64,000 nucleotides of DNA from CAYRNY01 sp964425755 (lineage in GTDB: Bacteria; Chloroflexota; Anaerolineae; Aggregatilineales; Aggregatilineaceae): positions 124,001-188,000 of the forward strand of contig CAYRNY010000002.1 in assembly GCA_964425755.1 (NCBI GenBank), read 5' to 3'. Positions within the stretch are counted from its first letter, which is position 1; every line of letters begins with the position of its first letter. The notes under the pieces were generated by a model. That model was not told the DNA's origin and did not search any database. It saw only the letters and a list, made by a program, of their open reading frames with translations. A program made the translations under genes and the position numbers. Below, in pieces: positions 51,366-60,485 of the stretch.

Positions 51366-51451
51366 TACCTCAACGGCCCCGCATGACGTGCGGCGTGCGG
51401 GTCGGGCAGATCATCGCTGCTCCTGTCTGTTCCCCGAACCTGATGTGACGC

Positions 51452-52513
51452 TTAATCTTCCGCCTCAAGTGCGGGTTCGGGTTCGTCTTCGGCGTACTCG
51501 GCGTCGTCATAGGCGTGCAGCGGCATGATCGCGTACTGCTCACGGATGAGCATCTCGAGTTCGTAGGCCAGGTCGGGATTCTCGCGCAGGTAATCCTTGG
51601 CGTTTTCGCGGCCCTGGCCGATCAAGCCGTCGTTGTAGCGGTAGAACGCGCCACGCTTTTCGATGATCCCTGCTTCGACGCCCAGGTCGAGGATGTCGCT
51701 CTCTTTGCTGAAGCCGTGATCGTACATCAAATCGACTTCGCACTGGCGGAACGGCGGGGCCACCTTGTTTTTGGTGATCTTCACCCGCGTGCGGTTGCCG
51801 ATGATCTCATCTTTCGCCTTGATCGCCTTGATGCGGCGAATGTCGACGCGCACGCTGGCGTAGAACCGCATTGCGCGCCCGCCGGATGTCGTCTCCGGGT
51901 TGCCGAACATCACCCCGACCTTCTCGCGGAGCTGGTTGGTGAAGACCACGGCGGTGTTGGTTTGCTTGATCACGCCGGAGAGTTTACGCAGCGCCTGGGA
52001 CATGAGGCGCGCCTGCAGGCCGACATGTGCATCACCCATTTCGCCCTCAAGCTCCGCACGCGGGACGAGCGCCGCGACGCTGTCCACGACCACCACATCC
52101 AACGCGCCGCTGCGGACCAGCGCCTCGGTGATCTCCAGGGCTTGCTCGCCCATGTCCGGCTGCGAGATGTACAGGCTGTCCACGTCGACGCCGAGCCGCT
52201 CGGCATAGATCGGGTCGAGCGCGTGCTCCATATCCACAAAGGCGCATACCCCGCCCATCTTCTGCGCTTCGGCGATCACGTGCAGGCACAACGACGTTTT
52301 GCCGGAGCTCTCCGGCCCGTAAACCTCGGTCACGCGCCCGCGCGGGATGCCACCGACGCCCAGCGCCAGATCGATCGCCAGCGAGCCGGTGGGGACGACG
52401 TCCACCTGGAGGTGGCTCGCATCGCCGAGGCGCACGATCGTGCCGTCGCCGAAGCGCTTGGTCAGATCGGTGAGGGTGTTTTCCAGTGCTTTGAGGCGTG
52501 CCTCATCTACCAT
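51452..52513 (-). CDS. recA: Recombinase RecA
   Basis: 353 residues from the ATG at 52513. Walker A GPESSGKTSL, then VDMEHALDPIYAERLGVD, Walker B VVVVDSVAALVPRAELEGEMGD, loop L2 QLREKVGVMFGNPETTSGGRAM, acidic tail ending EPEPALEAED. An ATG at 52546 would sit only about 7 bases from the predicted transcription start and lacks a ribosome site, whereas 52513 has GGAG. recX does not follow. Confidence 0.97.
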   Translation of the reverse strand: MVDEARLKALENTLTDLTKRFGDGTIVRLGDASHLQVDVVPTGSLAIDLALGVGGIPRGRVTEVYGPESSGKTSLCLHVIAEAQKMGGVCAFVDMEHALDPIYAERLGVDVDSLYISQPDMGEQALEITEALVRSGALDVVVVDSVAALVPRAELEGEMGDAHVGLQARLMSQALRKLSGVIKQTNTAVVFTNQLREKVGVMFGNPETTSGGRAMRFYASVRVDIRRIKAIKAKDEIIGNRTRVKITKNKVAPPFRQCEVDLMYDHGFSKESDILDLGVEAGIIEKRGAFYRYNDGLIGQGRENAKDYLRENPDLAYELEMLIREQYAIMPLHAYDDAEYAEDEPEPALEAED

Positions 52514-52559
52514 GTGCTGTTCTCCGCTTGTCTGAGGGACGTTCATATTTGCTGCTCGT

Positions 52560-52588
52560 ATTTTAGCACGTGTGTTCTATAACGTCAA
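52560..52588 (-). promoter_or_regulatory. recA promoter with LexA-type box
   Basis: Minus strand TTGACG (52583-52588), 17 bases, TAAAAT (52560-52565). AGAAC-ACAC-GTGCT (52565-52578) fills the spacer, one half-site perfect, the other with one change from GTTC. A further palindrome, GCGAA-ATG-TTCGC (52600-52612), lies just upstream of the -35. Confidence 0.72.
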
Positions 52589-52679
52589 CGTGTTGATGTG
52601 CGAAATGTTCGCCTGTTACAGCATCCTGAAACCCGCCTGGTGTGCGCTGGCTTGTCTTCCCGCAGGCTGGTAGCGACAA

Positions 52680-52708
52680 CGCCCACAGCCGAAAGTTGGC
52701 TGCGGGCG
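52680..52708 (-). terminator. Terminator of the PPC-domain gene
   Basis: CGCCC-CAGCC pairs with GGCTG-GGGCG with one A/C mismatch around a seven-base loop; TTGTCGC follows on the minus strand. Confidence 0.6.
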
Positions 52709-52743
52709 CTGTGTGGTTTGGGCCAGTGCTTGATAGGGCGGCG

Positions 52744-54864
52744 CTATTCTTGCACGAGGGTCAGGCTGAAGGTACCCTGCGTCCCGCCGACATCAAGCCC
52801 GTAGTGTGTCGCGATGACGTAGTAGGTGCCGCTTGATGGCAACGTGATCTCCTCGATCAAAGAGTCGCGATCCTCGCCGGGCACGATGTCGTCATTTTCC
52901 GCGATCTTGATGTTGTCCGGCGAGATCAAGTAGAGCGCCGGATCGAGCGTGCCGCCCGTGGCGTCCATGCCGATTGTGACGCTGTCGCCGGCCTGGCCTT
53001 CGAAGGCATAGAGCACGAAACGATCCTGTGCGGTGATGCTGCCGGACACCGTCTGACCGTAGCTGATTTCCCGGGCGTTCGGCATTTGCGCGGTGTAGTT
53101 GAGCGTCGCCGGGTTGGTCATGTCGAAGAACCCACCCGGGCCGGCGGTCGCGGTGCCGTCCGGCTGGACCTCAAACGTGATCATGTAACGCGAATCGGGG
53201 CTTGCCGCCTGGGTCGTGTTGATGATCGTTTGTTGGTTGACGTTAACACTCAGGCCGAAGGTCACCGGGCGGGTGTCACCACAGGTGTCCTGGTACCATA
53301 CCTCGACCTCGTACGTGCCGGGGCTGAGGCGGTTCGGCGGCCAGTAGATGTAAGACAGCGGGTTGTCGGTGGGTTCCACACAGCCGATATTACCGGCTTC
53401 CTCGAGGATGCCGCCGCTCGGAATCACCGGCTGGTCATCGTAGACGGTGTCGCCGTTCGGGTCGCGCACCTGGAGCTGTATGTCGGCCTGGGTTGCCCAC
53501 TCAAGCGCAACTTCGATCGACCCATCCGGCAGCCCGGCGGTAGCCGTATCATCGACGGCGGGCGCGGTGCCGGTGTCTGCCGGGGGCGCTTCCGCCGCGG
53601 CCTGCTGCCCGGTTACGCTGAGGTTGTATTCGCCTTCCGTGCCGCCGATGGTCAGCCCGTAGCGTGTGGCGATGATTGTGTACGTGCCATCGACCTGCAG
53701 CGTGGTGCTGATGCGCGAATCGGTGCTGGTCTCGATATCGTCGTTTTCCGCGAGCATTGCGCCGTTCGGCCCCAGCAGCGCGAGGTAGGTATCCAGGCTG
53801 CCGGATTGCGCGGTCAGATTGATATTGACGTTCGTGCCGGCGTTGGCGGTGAACGTATACGCCTGTGCGGGCGTGTTGTTGGTGATCGTGCCGGATACCG
53901 TGCTGCCGAGTGCGACCGGGGTGGCGTCCGCGATCTGGCGCTGGAAGACTGACACGTTGAGTCCTGCGTTCACGCCGCCGTTGACAAGCTGCCAGTCGCC
54001 GTTCGGGTCGAGCACGAGCCGCGCGAGATATTCCTGGCCGGGATTTAGCGTCCCGGTGAGTGACTGTTGTTCCTCACCGTTGACCTGCGCGCTGAGCGTG
54101 AAGCTCTGCGAGCCAAAGGTTTCGCAGGCGTCGACGAAGTAGATGATCGTCTCGTAGCTGCCCGCCGGAACGTCGCCAGCAGGCCAGGCGATCGTCTCGG
54201 TCGGGGACGTCGCGACGGCTGTGTCGCAGTTAGCGTTAATGTCGGCATCCAGTACGCCACCGGTAGGCGAGCCAGGGCTGTCGTGGTAGACGGTATTGCC
54301 AAGCGGGTCGCGGACCTCGAGGTCGAGGTTGACTGCAGCGTTCCACTGCAGCTCGAAGACGATGCCGCCGTTTTCGAGGGTGACGGTTTGCCCGCCGATC
54401 TGCTGGAATCCGCTCAGGCTCAGGGTGAAGGTGCCGCTGGCGTCACCGTCCGCGCCGCTGCCACGCATGACGGTGATGTAGTACGTGCCGGTGCCGGGCA
54501 GCTCGATATCTGAGATCGTCGCGGTGGTGGCGGTGTCCAGATCGAGGTCCTGGGCGATGACCGTGCCGTCTTCATCGGTGACCATGACCACCGGCGCGAG
54601 TTCGTCGACGTCGGTCGAGACATCGATACTGATCGTGTCGCCGGCGCTTGCAGCAAACGTGTACACCTGGACCACGTTGTCCGCATCCAGCGTGCCGGTC
54701 ACGACGTCGCCGACCGTGATGGGGCGGCCCGTGTTGCCCTGGGCGAATGCTGGGGATGCGAAAAAGGTTGGGGCCACCAGCATGGCGCACAGGGCAACGA
54801 CCAGTGCCAGCGCGCGCGTTTGGTGGATCAGCTGTCGTAGCGAAGTCATAGCGTTCATAACCAA
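52744..54864 (-). CDS. Secreted protein of alternating PPC and DUF2135-like domains
   Basis: 706 residues. Signal peptide with a likely cut after SPAFA (about 41). Then PPC-type beta-sandwich (about 48-150), DUF2135/YfaP-like domain (about 155-290: NLDLEVRDPLGNTVYHDSPG, NC, WPAG, YFVDAC), PPC (about 315-410), a second DUF2135-like copy (about 445-570: DIQLQVRDPNGDTVYDDQP, IGC, WPPN, YQDTC), PPC (about 605-706, ending GTYYVIATHYGLDVGGTQGTFSLTL). No peptidase domain is attached, although PPC usually trails one. A TTG at 54864 has GAGGAG five bases upstream; ATG at 54858 is the alternative. Adhesion or polymer binding is the best guess. Confidence 0.8.
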   Translation of the reverse strand: MVMNAMTSLRQLIHQTRALALVVALCAMLVAPTFFASPAFAQGNTGRPITVGDVVTGTLDADNVVQVYTFAASAGDTISIDVSTDVDELAPVVMVTDEDGTVIAQDLDLDTATTATISDIELPGTGTYYITVMRGSGADGDASGTFTLSLSGFQQIGGQTVTLENGGIVFELQWNAAVNLDLEVRDPLGNTVYHDSPGSPTGGVLDADINANCDTAVATSPTETIAWPAGDVPAGSYETIIYFVDACETFGSQSFTLSAQVNGEEQQSLTGTLNPGQEYLARLVLDPNGDWQLVNGGVNAGLNVSVFQRQIADATPVALGSTVSGTITNNTPAQAYTFTANAGTNVNINLTAQSGSLDTYLALLGPNGAMLAENDDIETSTDSRISTTLQVDGTYTIIATRYGLTIGGTEGEYNLSVTGQQAAAEAPPADTGTAPAVDDTATAGLPDGSIEVALEWATQADIQLQVRDPNGDTVYDDQPVIPSGGILEEAGNIGCVEPTDNPLSYIYWPPNRLSPGTYEVEVWYQDTCGDTRPVTFGLSVNVNQQTIINTTQAASPDSRYMITFEVQPDGTATAGPGGFFDMTNPATLNYTAQMPNAREISYGQTVSGSITAQDRFVLYAFEGQAGDSVTIGMDATGGTLDPALYLISPDNIKIAENDDIVPGEDRDSLIEEITLPSSGTYYVIATHYGLDVGGTQGTFSLTLVQE

Positions 54865-54915
54865 GATTACTCCTCACAAAGGACGAGAGCGGTGGTCGCT
54901 CACATAGTGCCCACG

Positions 54916-54944
54916 AGTGTAGCCAATTGGCCCGGCAAAGGCAA
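54916..54944 (-). promoter_or_regulatory. Promoter of the PPC-domain gene
   Basis: Minus strand TTGCCT (54939-54944), 17 bases, TACACT (54916-54921). Confidence 0.72.
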
Positions 54945-54990
54945 AGGTTGCCTGTGCATTGAGAGGTGAAAACCGGCAAGTCGTAGGTTA

Positions 54991-55012
54991 CACGCCGAAA
55001 ATGAACGGCGTG
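54991..55012. terminator. Hairpin after the M23 gene
   Basis: CACGCCG (54991-54997) pairs with CGGCGTG (55006-55012) around eight bases. There is no good T-run, so termination may be partial and read into the PPC gene. Confidence 0.5.
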
Positions 55013-55089
55013 CTGTCCGGCCCGCCAGGCAAACGCGCTATGGCCGGGTGACTCTACGCCGAAACAAAACCTGTGTCCAGGACGAATCC

Positions 55090-56388
55090 TCATTCAGACG
55101 GGACGCCGGTGCTGCGGCCCGATGCGCCAGCTTCAACCGGCTGCGGGGTAGCGGCAGGGCCGTTCCCTAACGTGATGAAGTTCACCGTGCCGGGCACGAC
55201 CGTTATGTTCTGCGTGATGCGCTGCCCGTACAGCATCACGCTGATCTCATAGTCGCCTGCCGGGATGTCGCCCAGGACGAAATTTTCGCGCAGCGCCGGG
55301 TCCGGGACAACATGCCAGTCGCGCGTTTGATCGGATGAGTGCTTCGGTTTAATGTAAGTTGTCGTGCTTTCGACCGTGCGCCCGCGCTGGCTCAGCGTCA
55401 CGACGACATCGTCCACGTAATTACCGTCCTGGCCCAGCACGCGGCCCGCGATCACGCCGTGTCCCTGGTAAGGTGCGATCCACAGCAGCGGGTTGACGGT
55501 CGAGTAATATTTGTTGTCGCCGAGCCGTACTTCCATGTGCACGTGTGGCCCGCTGACGTCACCGGTGCCGCCGCTGAGACCGATCACCTGGCCCGCCTCG
55601 ACGCGCTCGCCTTCCTCGACCAACAGCGCGGTCATGTGCGCGTAGAGCGTGTAGAGCTTCTGCCCGCGATAGCCGAAGTCGTGCAGGATGACAACCACAA
55701 GGCCGTATGACGGGTAAATGTCGATATCTTGCGTGTCAACCAGCACGCCGCCGTTGTCGGCGAACACGACGGTTCCGCTGCCACCGGCCCGGATCGGCTT
55801 TCCGATCGGGTTCGGCATATCAACGCCGTGGTGGACGCGCCATTCATTCTGCGGGCCGTCCGACCCGAAGGGGTAATAGAACAGGCTCTCGCTGTTGGCG
55901 CTGGCATCGACCGGGCGCACAAACCAGAAGTGATCGGTGACGTTCGCGGCCAGCGGCACTTCTTCTGGCGGGGGCTGGTAGTTCAGGCTGACGACAGTCG
56001 GCTCGGTAATGATCCCGGTCGGGCTGGGCACGGCGGTCGGGCCGGACGCGGTCGGGGGCAGATCTGTCGGGAGCGGTGTGGCGGTCGGCCAGGGCGTGAA
56101 ATCGATCTGCGCCGGAGCCAGCACGGTCGGTGAGGCTGCCGGGGGCAGCGTCGGCGGGACGAACGCCGTCACGTCGAGATCGGGCGTGGTGTGTTGCGCA
56201 GCGGCTGCGGCGAGTTGCTGCTCCAGCGCGATCTGCCAGTCGGGTTGCGTTGCTGCGCCGGGTGTCGCGGTCGGTGCAGGGACCGCGACGGTGACAGAGG
56301 GCTGGCTATTCTGCCACAAGTACAGCGCGCCGAGCGCGATCAGCACGACAAGGATCAAGAGGCCGGTGAGGTGTGACGTACGTTCCAT
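55090..56388 (-). CDS. Anchored M23 (LytM-type) metallopeptidase
   Basis: 432 residues. One helix (about 7-25), a long Pro/Thr linker, M23 domain about 165-305 with zinc ligands HHGVD (His186, Asp190) and HVH (His284), plus His251 in YAHM, so catalytically complete. A C-terminal carboxypeptidase-regulatory-like domain (about 310-410) follows. It should cut peptidoglycan cross-links or a related peptide outside the membrane. It lies 24 bases after the propeller gene. Confidence 0.9.
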   Translation of the reverse strand: MERTSHLTGLLILVVLIALGALYLWQNSQPSVTVAVPAPTATPGAATQPDWQIALEQQLAAAAAQHTTPDLDVTAFVPPTLPPAASPTVLAPAQIDFTPWPTATPLPTDLPPTASGPTAVPSPTGIITEPTVVSLNYQPPPEEVPLAANVTDHFWFVRPVDASANSESLFYYPFGSDGPQNEWRVHHGVDMPNPIGKPIRAGGSGTVVFADNGGVLVDTQDIDIYPSYGLVVVILHDFGYRGQKLYTLYAHMTALLVEEGERVEAGQVIGLSGGTGDVSGPHVHMEVRLGDNKYYSTVNPLLWIAPYQGHGVIAGRVLGQDGNYVDDVVVTLSQRGRTVESTTTYIKPKHSSDQTRDWHVVPDPALRENFVLGDIPAGDYEISVMLYGQRITQNITVVPGTVNFITLGNGPAATPQPVEAGASGRSTGVPSE

Positions 56389-56412
56389 AGCTGCCTGGCT
56401 CCGCGTGCAGGG

Positions 56413-58584
56413 TTACTGCTGATCCGGCGGGATCGGTGTAGCAGTGCGGCGTGGCGCGGCGGTCGGTTCGGCGGTCGGCAGCGGCAGCGGCGCGGGGACT
56501 GCGGTCGCCGAGACGAAGAAGTTTTGCAGTTCTTCGGGCGTGTAGAGTTCGAGCATGGCCGCTTCCCAACTCAGGCCATCGGTTTTGTGGAATTCCCAAA
56601 ACTGGATCGCACTGAAATTTGACTGCCAGGTACGCCGGGCCGGGACGCGGTGCCAGCCGTAATCCGCCGCGATCTGTGTCAGGTCGACGTAATAGCCCGG
56701 CGGGACCGCGTCTTTGAGCTTGCCGCCACTCTCATAGCCCTGTACGTCACCGCTGATGCGGGCGGTGAAATCCCACGGCACCTGGCGTAACGGCTCACCG
56801 AGCGTGCCGTTTTGCGCATCTTCGACGACACGGACATAGACGCGCCAGTACGTGTTCACCTCTTTTGTCTCGCGCACGATCTCGACCGGGGCGGGTGGTC
56901 CGGCGTAGATCAGGTTGCGGTCAAAGGCGATCGCGCGCCCGGTGTAGTGCCAGTTTTCGCGCGGTTCGCCCGGTTCAGGTGGGCGGTCCCGGTGCCAGAA
57001 TGCGTCTTCAAGCGTGCCGAAGAAATCATAGCCGACTTTCTCCAGCACGCGGCTGCGCAGCGCCTCGAACGAATCGTTGACCCGGTCGGACAGATACGGT
57101 TGCGGCGCGACGACATTGTTAAGCAGCGCCATGCCGTACAATCCGTCCGATTTGCGGTTTTCGTTTTCGACGTATAGCGGCTCGCTGATCGCCGGGCTGG
57201 CCGGGACGCCCCCGCTGGCGACGAACTGCGCAGGCAGCGTTGTGCCGGTCCAATGCGGATCGGTGGCGGTATGGTCGAGTGCGATCGCGTCAGTTGCCGC
57301 GCCAAAGTTGCCGATCGTCCCGGCGAGAATCTGCGTGCGGGCCGCGACCTGCCCGACATCCAGGATGTAGGCGATACTGCCGTCATTGGGGGCCCAGGTG
57401 GGCATTTTGCCGCGCCCGACAAGGATCGGGGTGGCGGACGGTTGCTCGACGGGTTTGACGTATACGCCCTCGACACCGTCAACGACCGCGCTGTAAGCGA
57501 TGCTGTTGCCGTCGTGGCTCCAGGCCGGGTAATTTTCGTCTATGTCCGGCGTGTTGGTCAGGTTGATCGCCTGCGCATCCCCGCCGGTGGCATCCAGGCT
57601 GAGGATGAAGATGTCCTGGTTGCCGCTGCGCCAGCTTGTGAACGCGATATGCCGCCCGCCAGGGCTCCAGGCCGGTTCGATGTCGGGGCCGGGTGTGAAG
57701 GTCGCCCGGAGCGCGCCCTCGGCAGCGGCACGGGCGGGGTCGCTGCTGATGATGTAGATGTCGAGGTCCTGGGTGTCCTCGCTATACCCTTCATAGGCCA
57801 GATATGCCCCGTCAGGACTCCACGTCGGCGCGCCTTCGAAACCGGGCGTATAGGTCAGGCGTGTGATGGCACCGGTTGCGATATCCAGGATGTACAGCTC
57901 CCAGTTGCCTTCGCGGTTGCTGGCGAACGCGATGCGTGTGCCGTCCGGACTCCAGGCCGGATCGCGTTCGTCGGCAGGGCTGTTTGTCAGGCGTAACGGG
58001 GTGCTCTGCCCCACACTGATCGCCCACAGATCGTTCTGGCTGTTTTCGCGCATCGTGAATACCAGGCTGCCGCCCACGCGCAGCGGGTCGGGGATCGGGG
58101 TCGGCGTGGGTTCCTCGGTGGGGAAGATCGCGGTCGGCACGGTGGTGTTTTCCGCCTGGGGCCAGAGTCCGCCGGACGCGGGGACTGAAGGGCCATCGTC
58201 GTCGGTCGTCTGCAACACGACGATCGCGAGCAAGACCAGCAACAGCAGCACAGCAAACGCGCTGAGCGCGCGATTCTGCGCCAGCAGCGGGTCGCGCACG
58301 ACGGCGGGTTTCATCTCCGCTTCGGCGGCTTTTTGGGCCATGCGTTCTTGGTGGCGCTGCGCGGTGGTTTCGACAACGTCAGTCGTGGTGCGCGCGGAGA
58401 CCTTCGCCAGCCCTAATGCCCTGAAGACAAGTAGCGTTACCAGGTTGAATGTGCCGGATATGACCTGCGCCAGCCCGCGTTTGAGCAGCGTCGCCTGTGC
58501 GACTGATGCCATTGCCGCCCACGCGGCCACGCGCAAAAACGCATTTCCCAACCGATCGGTAACACGGAGCGCACGAACTAACAT
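56413..58584 (-). CDS. Membrane-anchored PD40/TolB-type beta-propeller protein
   Basis: 723 residues. An amphipathic, Ala-rich N-terminus (about 1-100), one helix (about 107-123), a Thr/Pro linker. Then at least five PD40 blades, each with a WSPDGxxIAFxSNRxGNxxIY-like core (for example DPAWSPDGTRIAFASNREGN near 212). The C-terminal 250 residues (from about 440: PLYVENENRKSDGLYGMALL) are helical and unrecognised, with HWxxPxRxxW-like stretches. First gene of the pair with M23; promoter at 58637-58665. Confidence 0.82.
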   Translation of the reverse strand: MLVRALRVTDRLGNAFLRVAAWAAMASVAQATLLKRGLAQVISGTFNLVTLLVFRALGLAKVSARTTTDVVETTAQRHQERMAQKAAEAEMKPAVVRDPLLAQNRALSAFAVLLLLVLLAIVVLQTTDDDGPSVPASGGLWPQAENTTVPTAIFPTEEPTPTPIPDPLRVGGSLVFTMRENSQNDLWAISVGQSTPLRLTNSPADERDPAWSPDGTRIAFASNREGNWELYILDIATGAITRLTYTPGFEGAPTWSPDGAYLAYEGYSEDTQDLDIYIISSDPARAAAEGALRATFTPGPDIEPAWSPGGRHIAFTSWRSGNQDIFILSLDATGGDAQAINLTNTPDIDENYPAWSHDGNSIAYSAVVDGVEGVYVKPVEQPSATPILVGRGKMPTWAPNDGSIAYILDVGQVAARTQILAGTIGNFGAATDAIALDHTATDPHWTGTTLPAQFVASGGVPASPAISEPLYVENENRKSDGLYGMALLNNVVAPQPYLSDRVNDSFEALRSRVLEKVGYDFFGTLEDAFWHRDRPPEPGEPRENWHYTGRAIAFDRNLIYAGPPAPVEIVRETKEVNTYWRVYVRVVEDAQNGTLGEPLRQVPWDFTARISGDVQGYESGGKLKDAVPPGYYVDLTQIAADYGWHRVPARRTWQSNFSAIQFWEFHKTDGLSWEAAMLELYTPEELQNFFVSATAVPAPLPLPTAEPTAAPRRTATPIPPDQQ

Positions 58585-58636
58585 AACCCTCTACCCGTAA
58601 GCGACATCATGTGCCCACCAGCCTCTAATTTCTCGG

Positions 58637-58665
58637 ATTGTACAGAAAAAGAAGGGGGCAGGCAA
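58637..58665 (-). promoter_or_regulatory. Promoter of the propeller-M23 operon
   Basis: Minus strand TTGCCT (58660-58665), 17 bases, TACAAT (58637-58642). Confidence 0.75.
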
Positions 58666-58724
58666 ACTACGTGCTGTATGTGATTGGCCGCCGTTGCAGC
58701 CCGGCGCGCCGGGCCACATCCCGA

Positions 58725-59738
58725 TCATAGTCCCAGTTCGCGCGGGAATGCGAACAACGCGGCTGCACCGCCGGTGTGCCAGAACAGCACGCGCTGGCCG
58801 GCGGTGAAGACGCCGCGCGCGATCAGGTCAATTAGCCCGGCCAGGGCGCGCCCGGTGTATACCGGGTCGGCCAGGATGCCTTCGTGCCGCGCCAGCAGGC
58901 GGATTGCTTCGCGCTCCGGCTCGCCGATCACCGCGTAGCCGCCGCCGGTGTATTCGTCGTTGATCTGCACCGCGCCGGGTTCGATTGACGTTTCCAGGCC
59001 GAGCAGTTCCGCGCCGCTGCGTGCCAGCGCGATCACGCTGGCCGCGAGATCGCTGGCCGGGCGGTCCACGCTGATGCCGAGCAGTTCCACGTTAGGCGAC
59101 AGGCCCGCGAGATGCGCGCCGAGCAGCAACCCGGCCTGCGTGCCACCGGACGAGGTCGCGAAGACGTGCGAATCGAACGGCGCGAGCTCGCGTTCCTGTG
59201 CGGCGAACTCGCGCATCGCGTTGACGTATCCCAGCAGCCCGTAGGCGCTTGATCCACCGTAAGGAATAATGTACGGCTGTTGCCCCGTTTCGGTTAATGT
59301 GGCGGCGACGCGGGCGATCGTGGTGGTGTAGGGGGCGCGCTCCTCAGTCCAGTGGATCGTCGCGCCGAGCAGGTGCATCAGCAGCAGGTTGCCGTTGATC
59401 TCAGCGGGCGGCTCGCCACCGGGCGCATAGAGCACCAGATGTGCCGCCAGGCCGCAGCGCGCAGCCCCGGCAGCGGTCTGCCGCGCGTGGTTGGACTGCG
59501 TTGAACCGGCGGTGATCACGCAGTCCGCCCCGGCGTGGAGCGCCTGGGCCAGCAGATACTCAAGTTTGCGCGCCTTGTTGCCACCGGTCGCCAGGCCGGT
59601 CTGGTCGTCACGCTTGACCCACAGCTCCGGCCCGCCGAGGTGCGCGCTCAGGTGGGGCAGCGGTTCGACGGGGGTGGGCAGGTGTGCGATCAAGGTGCGT
59701 GGCAGGGTGTCGAGAGAGGTAAAGGGGTCGCTCGTCAT
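58725..59738 (-). CDS. ACC deaminase / D-cysteine desulfhydrase family PLP enzyme
   Basis: 337 residues from the ATG at 59738. Fold-type II PLP enzyme: WVKRDDQTGLATGGNKARKLEYL holds the PLP lysine, ITAGSTQSNHARQTAAGAARCGL the Ser/Asn pair, and ATSSGGTQAGLLLGAH the phosphate loop. The 1-aminocyclopropane-1-carboxylate deaminase versus D-cysteine desulfhydrase choice rests on a few active-site residues I cannot align with confidence; desulfhydrase is the commoner function. Divergent from the THEP1-like gene. The frame runs open further upstream but is not protein-like there. Confidence 0.9.
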   Translation of the reverse strand: MTSDPFTSLDTLPRTLIAHLPTPVEPLPHLSAHLGGPELWVKRDDQTGLATGGNKARKLEYLLAQALHAGADCVITAGSTQSNHARQTAAGAARCGLAAHLVLYAPGGEPPAEINGNLLLMHLLGATIHWTEERAPYTTTIARVAATLTETGQQPYIIPYGGSSAYGLLGYVNAMREFAAQERELAPFDSHVFATSSGGTQAGLLLGAHLAGLSPNVELLGISVDRPASDLAASVIALARSGAELLGLETSIEPGAVQINDEYTGGGYAVIGEPEREAIRLLARHEGILADPVYTGRALAGLIDLIARGVFTAGQRVLFWHTGGAAALFAFPRELGL

Positions 59739-59867
59739 ATTTGGCGTCGTCTTTCTGGTTAGCGGACACAGCGTCAACGCGTATGAAATGGGCCTGGTTA
59801 GCGGCGAACGTTGCAGGTTCAGTATACTCGAAATGGGCGAATTGGTGCATATGTTAAGGATTGGAAC

Positions 59868-60464
59868 ATGGCCGAAAGCGCAATGCCCACGCTGCCTGAT
59901 CATGGCGCGCAGGGCGTGGTGATCCTGGTCAGCGGGGAGCGGCGGGCTGGAAAGACCCGTGTGCTGCAGGCTGTGCGCACAGCCGCGCTGGATGCGGGCC
60001 TGTCGGTGGGTGGGTTTCTCTCGGTGGCACGGATCGTTGGCGGTGTGAAGGTGGGCATCGACCTGCTGGACGTCGCGACGGGCAGCATCATTCCGCTGGC
60101 GACACGCCGGGACGAACGTCGCGACACGGGCGGGATCATCAGCACCGGGCACTACACGTTTGACCCGACGGCGCTTGAGCGCGGGCTGGACTATGCCAGG
60201 ACCGGCAAGGCTGCCGATGTGTTTTTCGTGGACGAACTCGGCCCGCTGGAATTCAGGCAGGGTCTGGGATGGGCCGGTGTGATCCCGCTGATCCGCGCGC
60301 GGACGTTCGGCGTGGCGTTCGTGGTCGTGCGTCCGGAACTGGTCGGTGTGGCGCAGGAGCAGATGGCGCTCGCGCCGGATTCCCCGCTGATCACAGTCGA
60401 CGCGGTGAACCGCGATGAACTCGCCGCGCGGCTGTCCGCGTGGGTGCGGAAACGGGCCGGGTGA
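59868..60464 (+). CDS. THEP1-like P-loop nucleoside-triphosphatase
   Basis: 198 residues. P-loop SGERRAGKTRVL near 20, GGFLSVARIVGGVKVGIDLLDVATG, Walker B VFFVDELGPLEFRQGLGW; this is the architecture of NTPase_1/THEP1 proteins. The P-loop RRAGKT differs from the usual PPGVGKT but keeps G-K-T. ATG at 59868 with AAGGA eight bases upstream. Position beside hyp genes is probably chance. Confidence 0.78.
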   Translation: MAESAMPTLPDHGAQGVVILVSGERRAGKTRVLQAVRTAALDAGLSVGGFLSVARIVGGVKVGIDLLDVATGSIIPLATRRDERRDTGGIISTGHYTFDPTALERGLDYARTGKAADVFFVDELGPLEFRQGLGWAGVIPLIRARTFGVAFVVVRPELVGVAQEQMALAPDSPLITVDAVNRDELAARLSAWVRKRAG

Positions 60465-60485
60465 GCGGTTCAGCGTGCGCTGCCG

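Noticed and set aside
51515..52582. 355-codon plus-strand frame
   Set aside because: Antisense shadow of recA.
59739..60152. N-terminal extension of the PLP enzyme to 60152
   Set aside because: The extra sequence is not protein-like, overlaps the divergent NTPase gene, and the family start matches the ATG at 59738.
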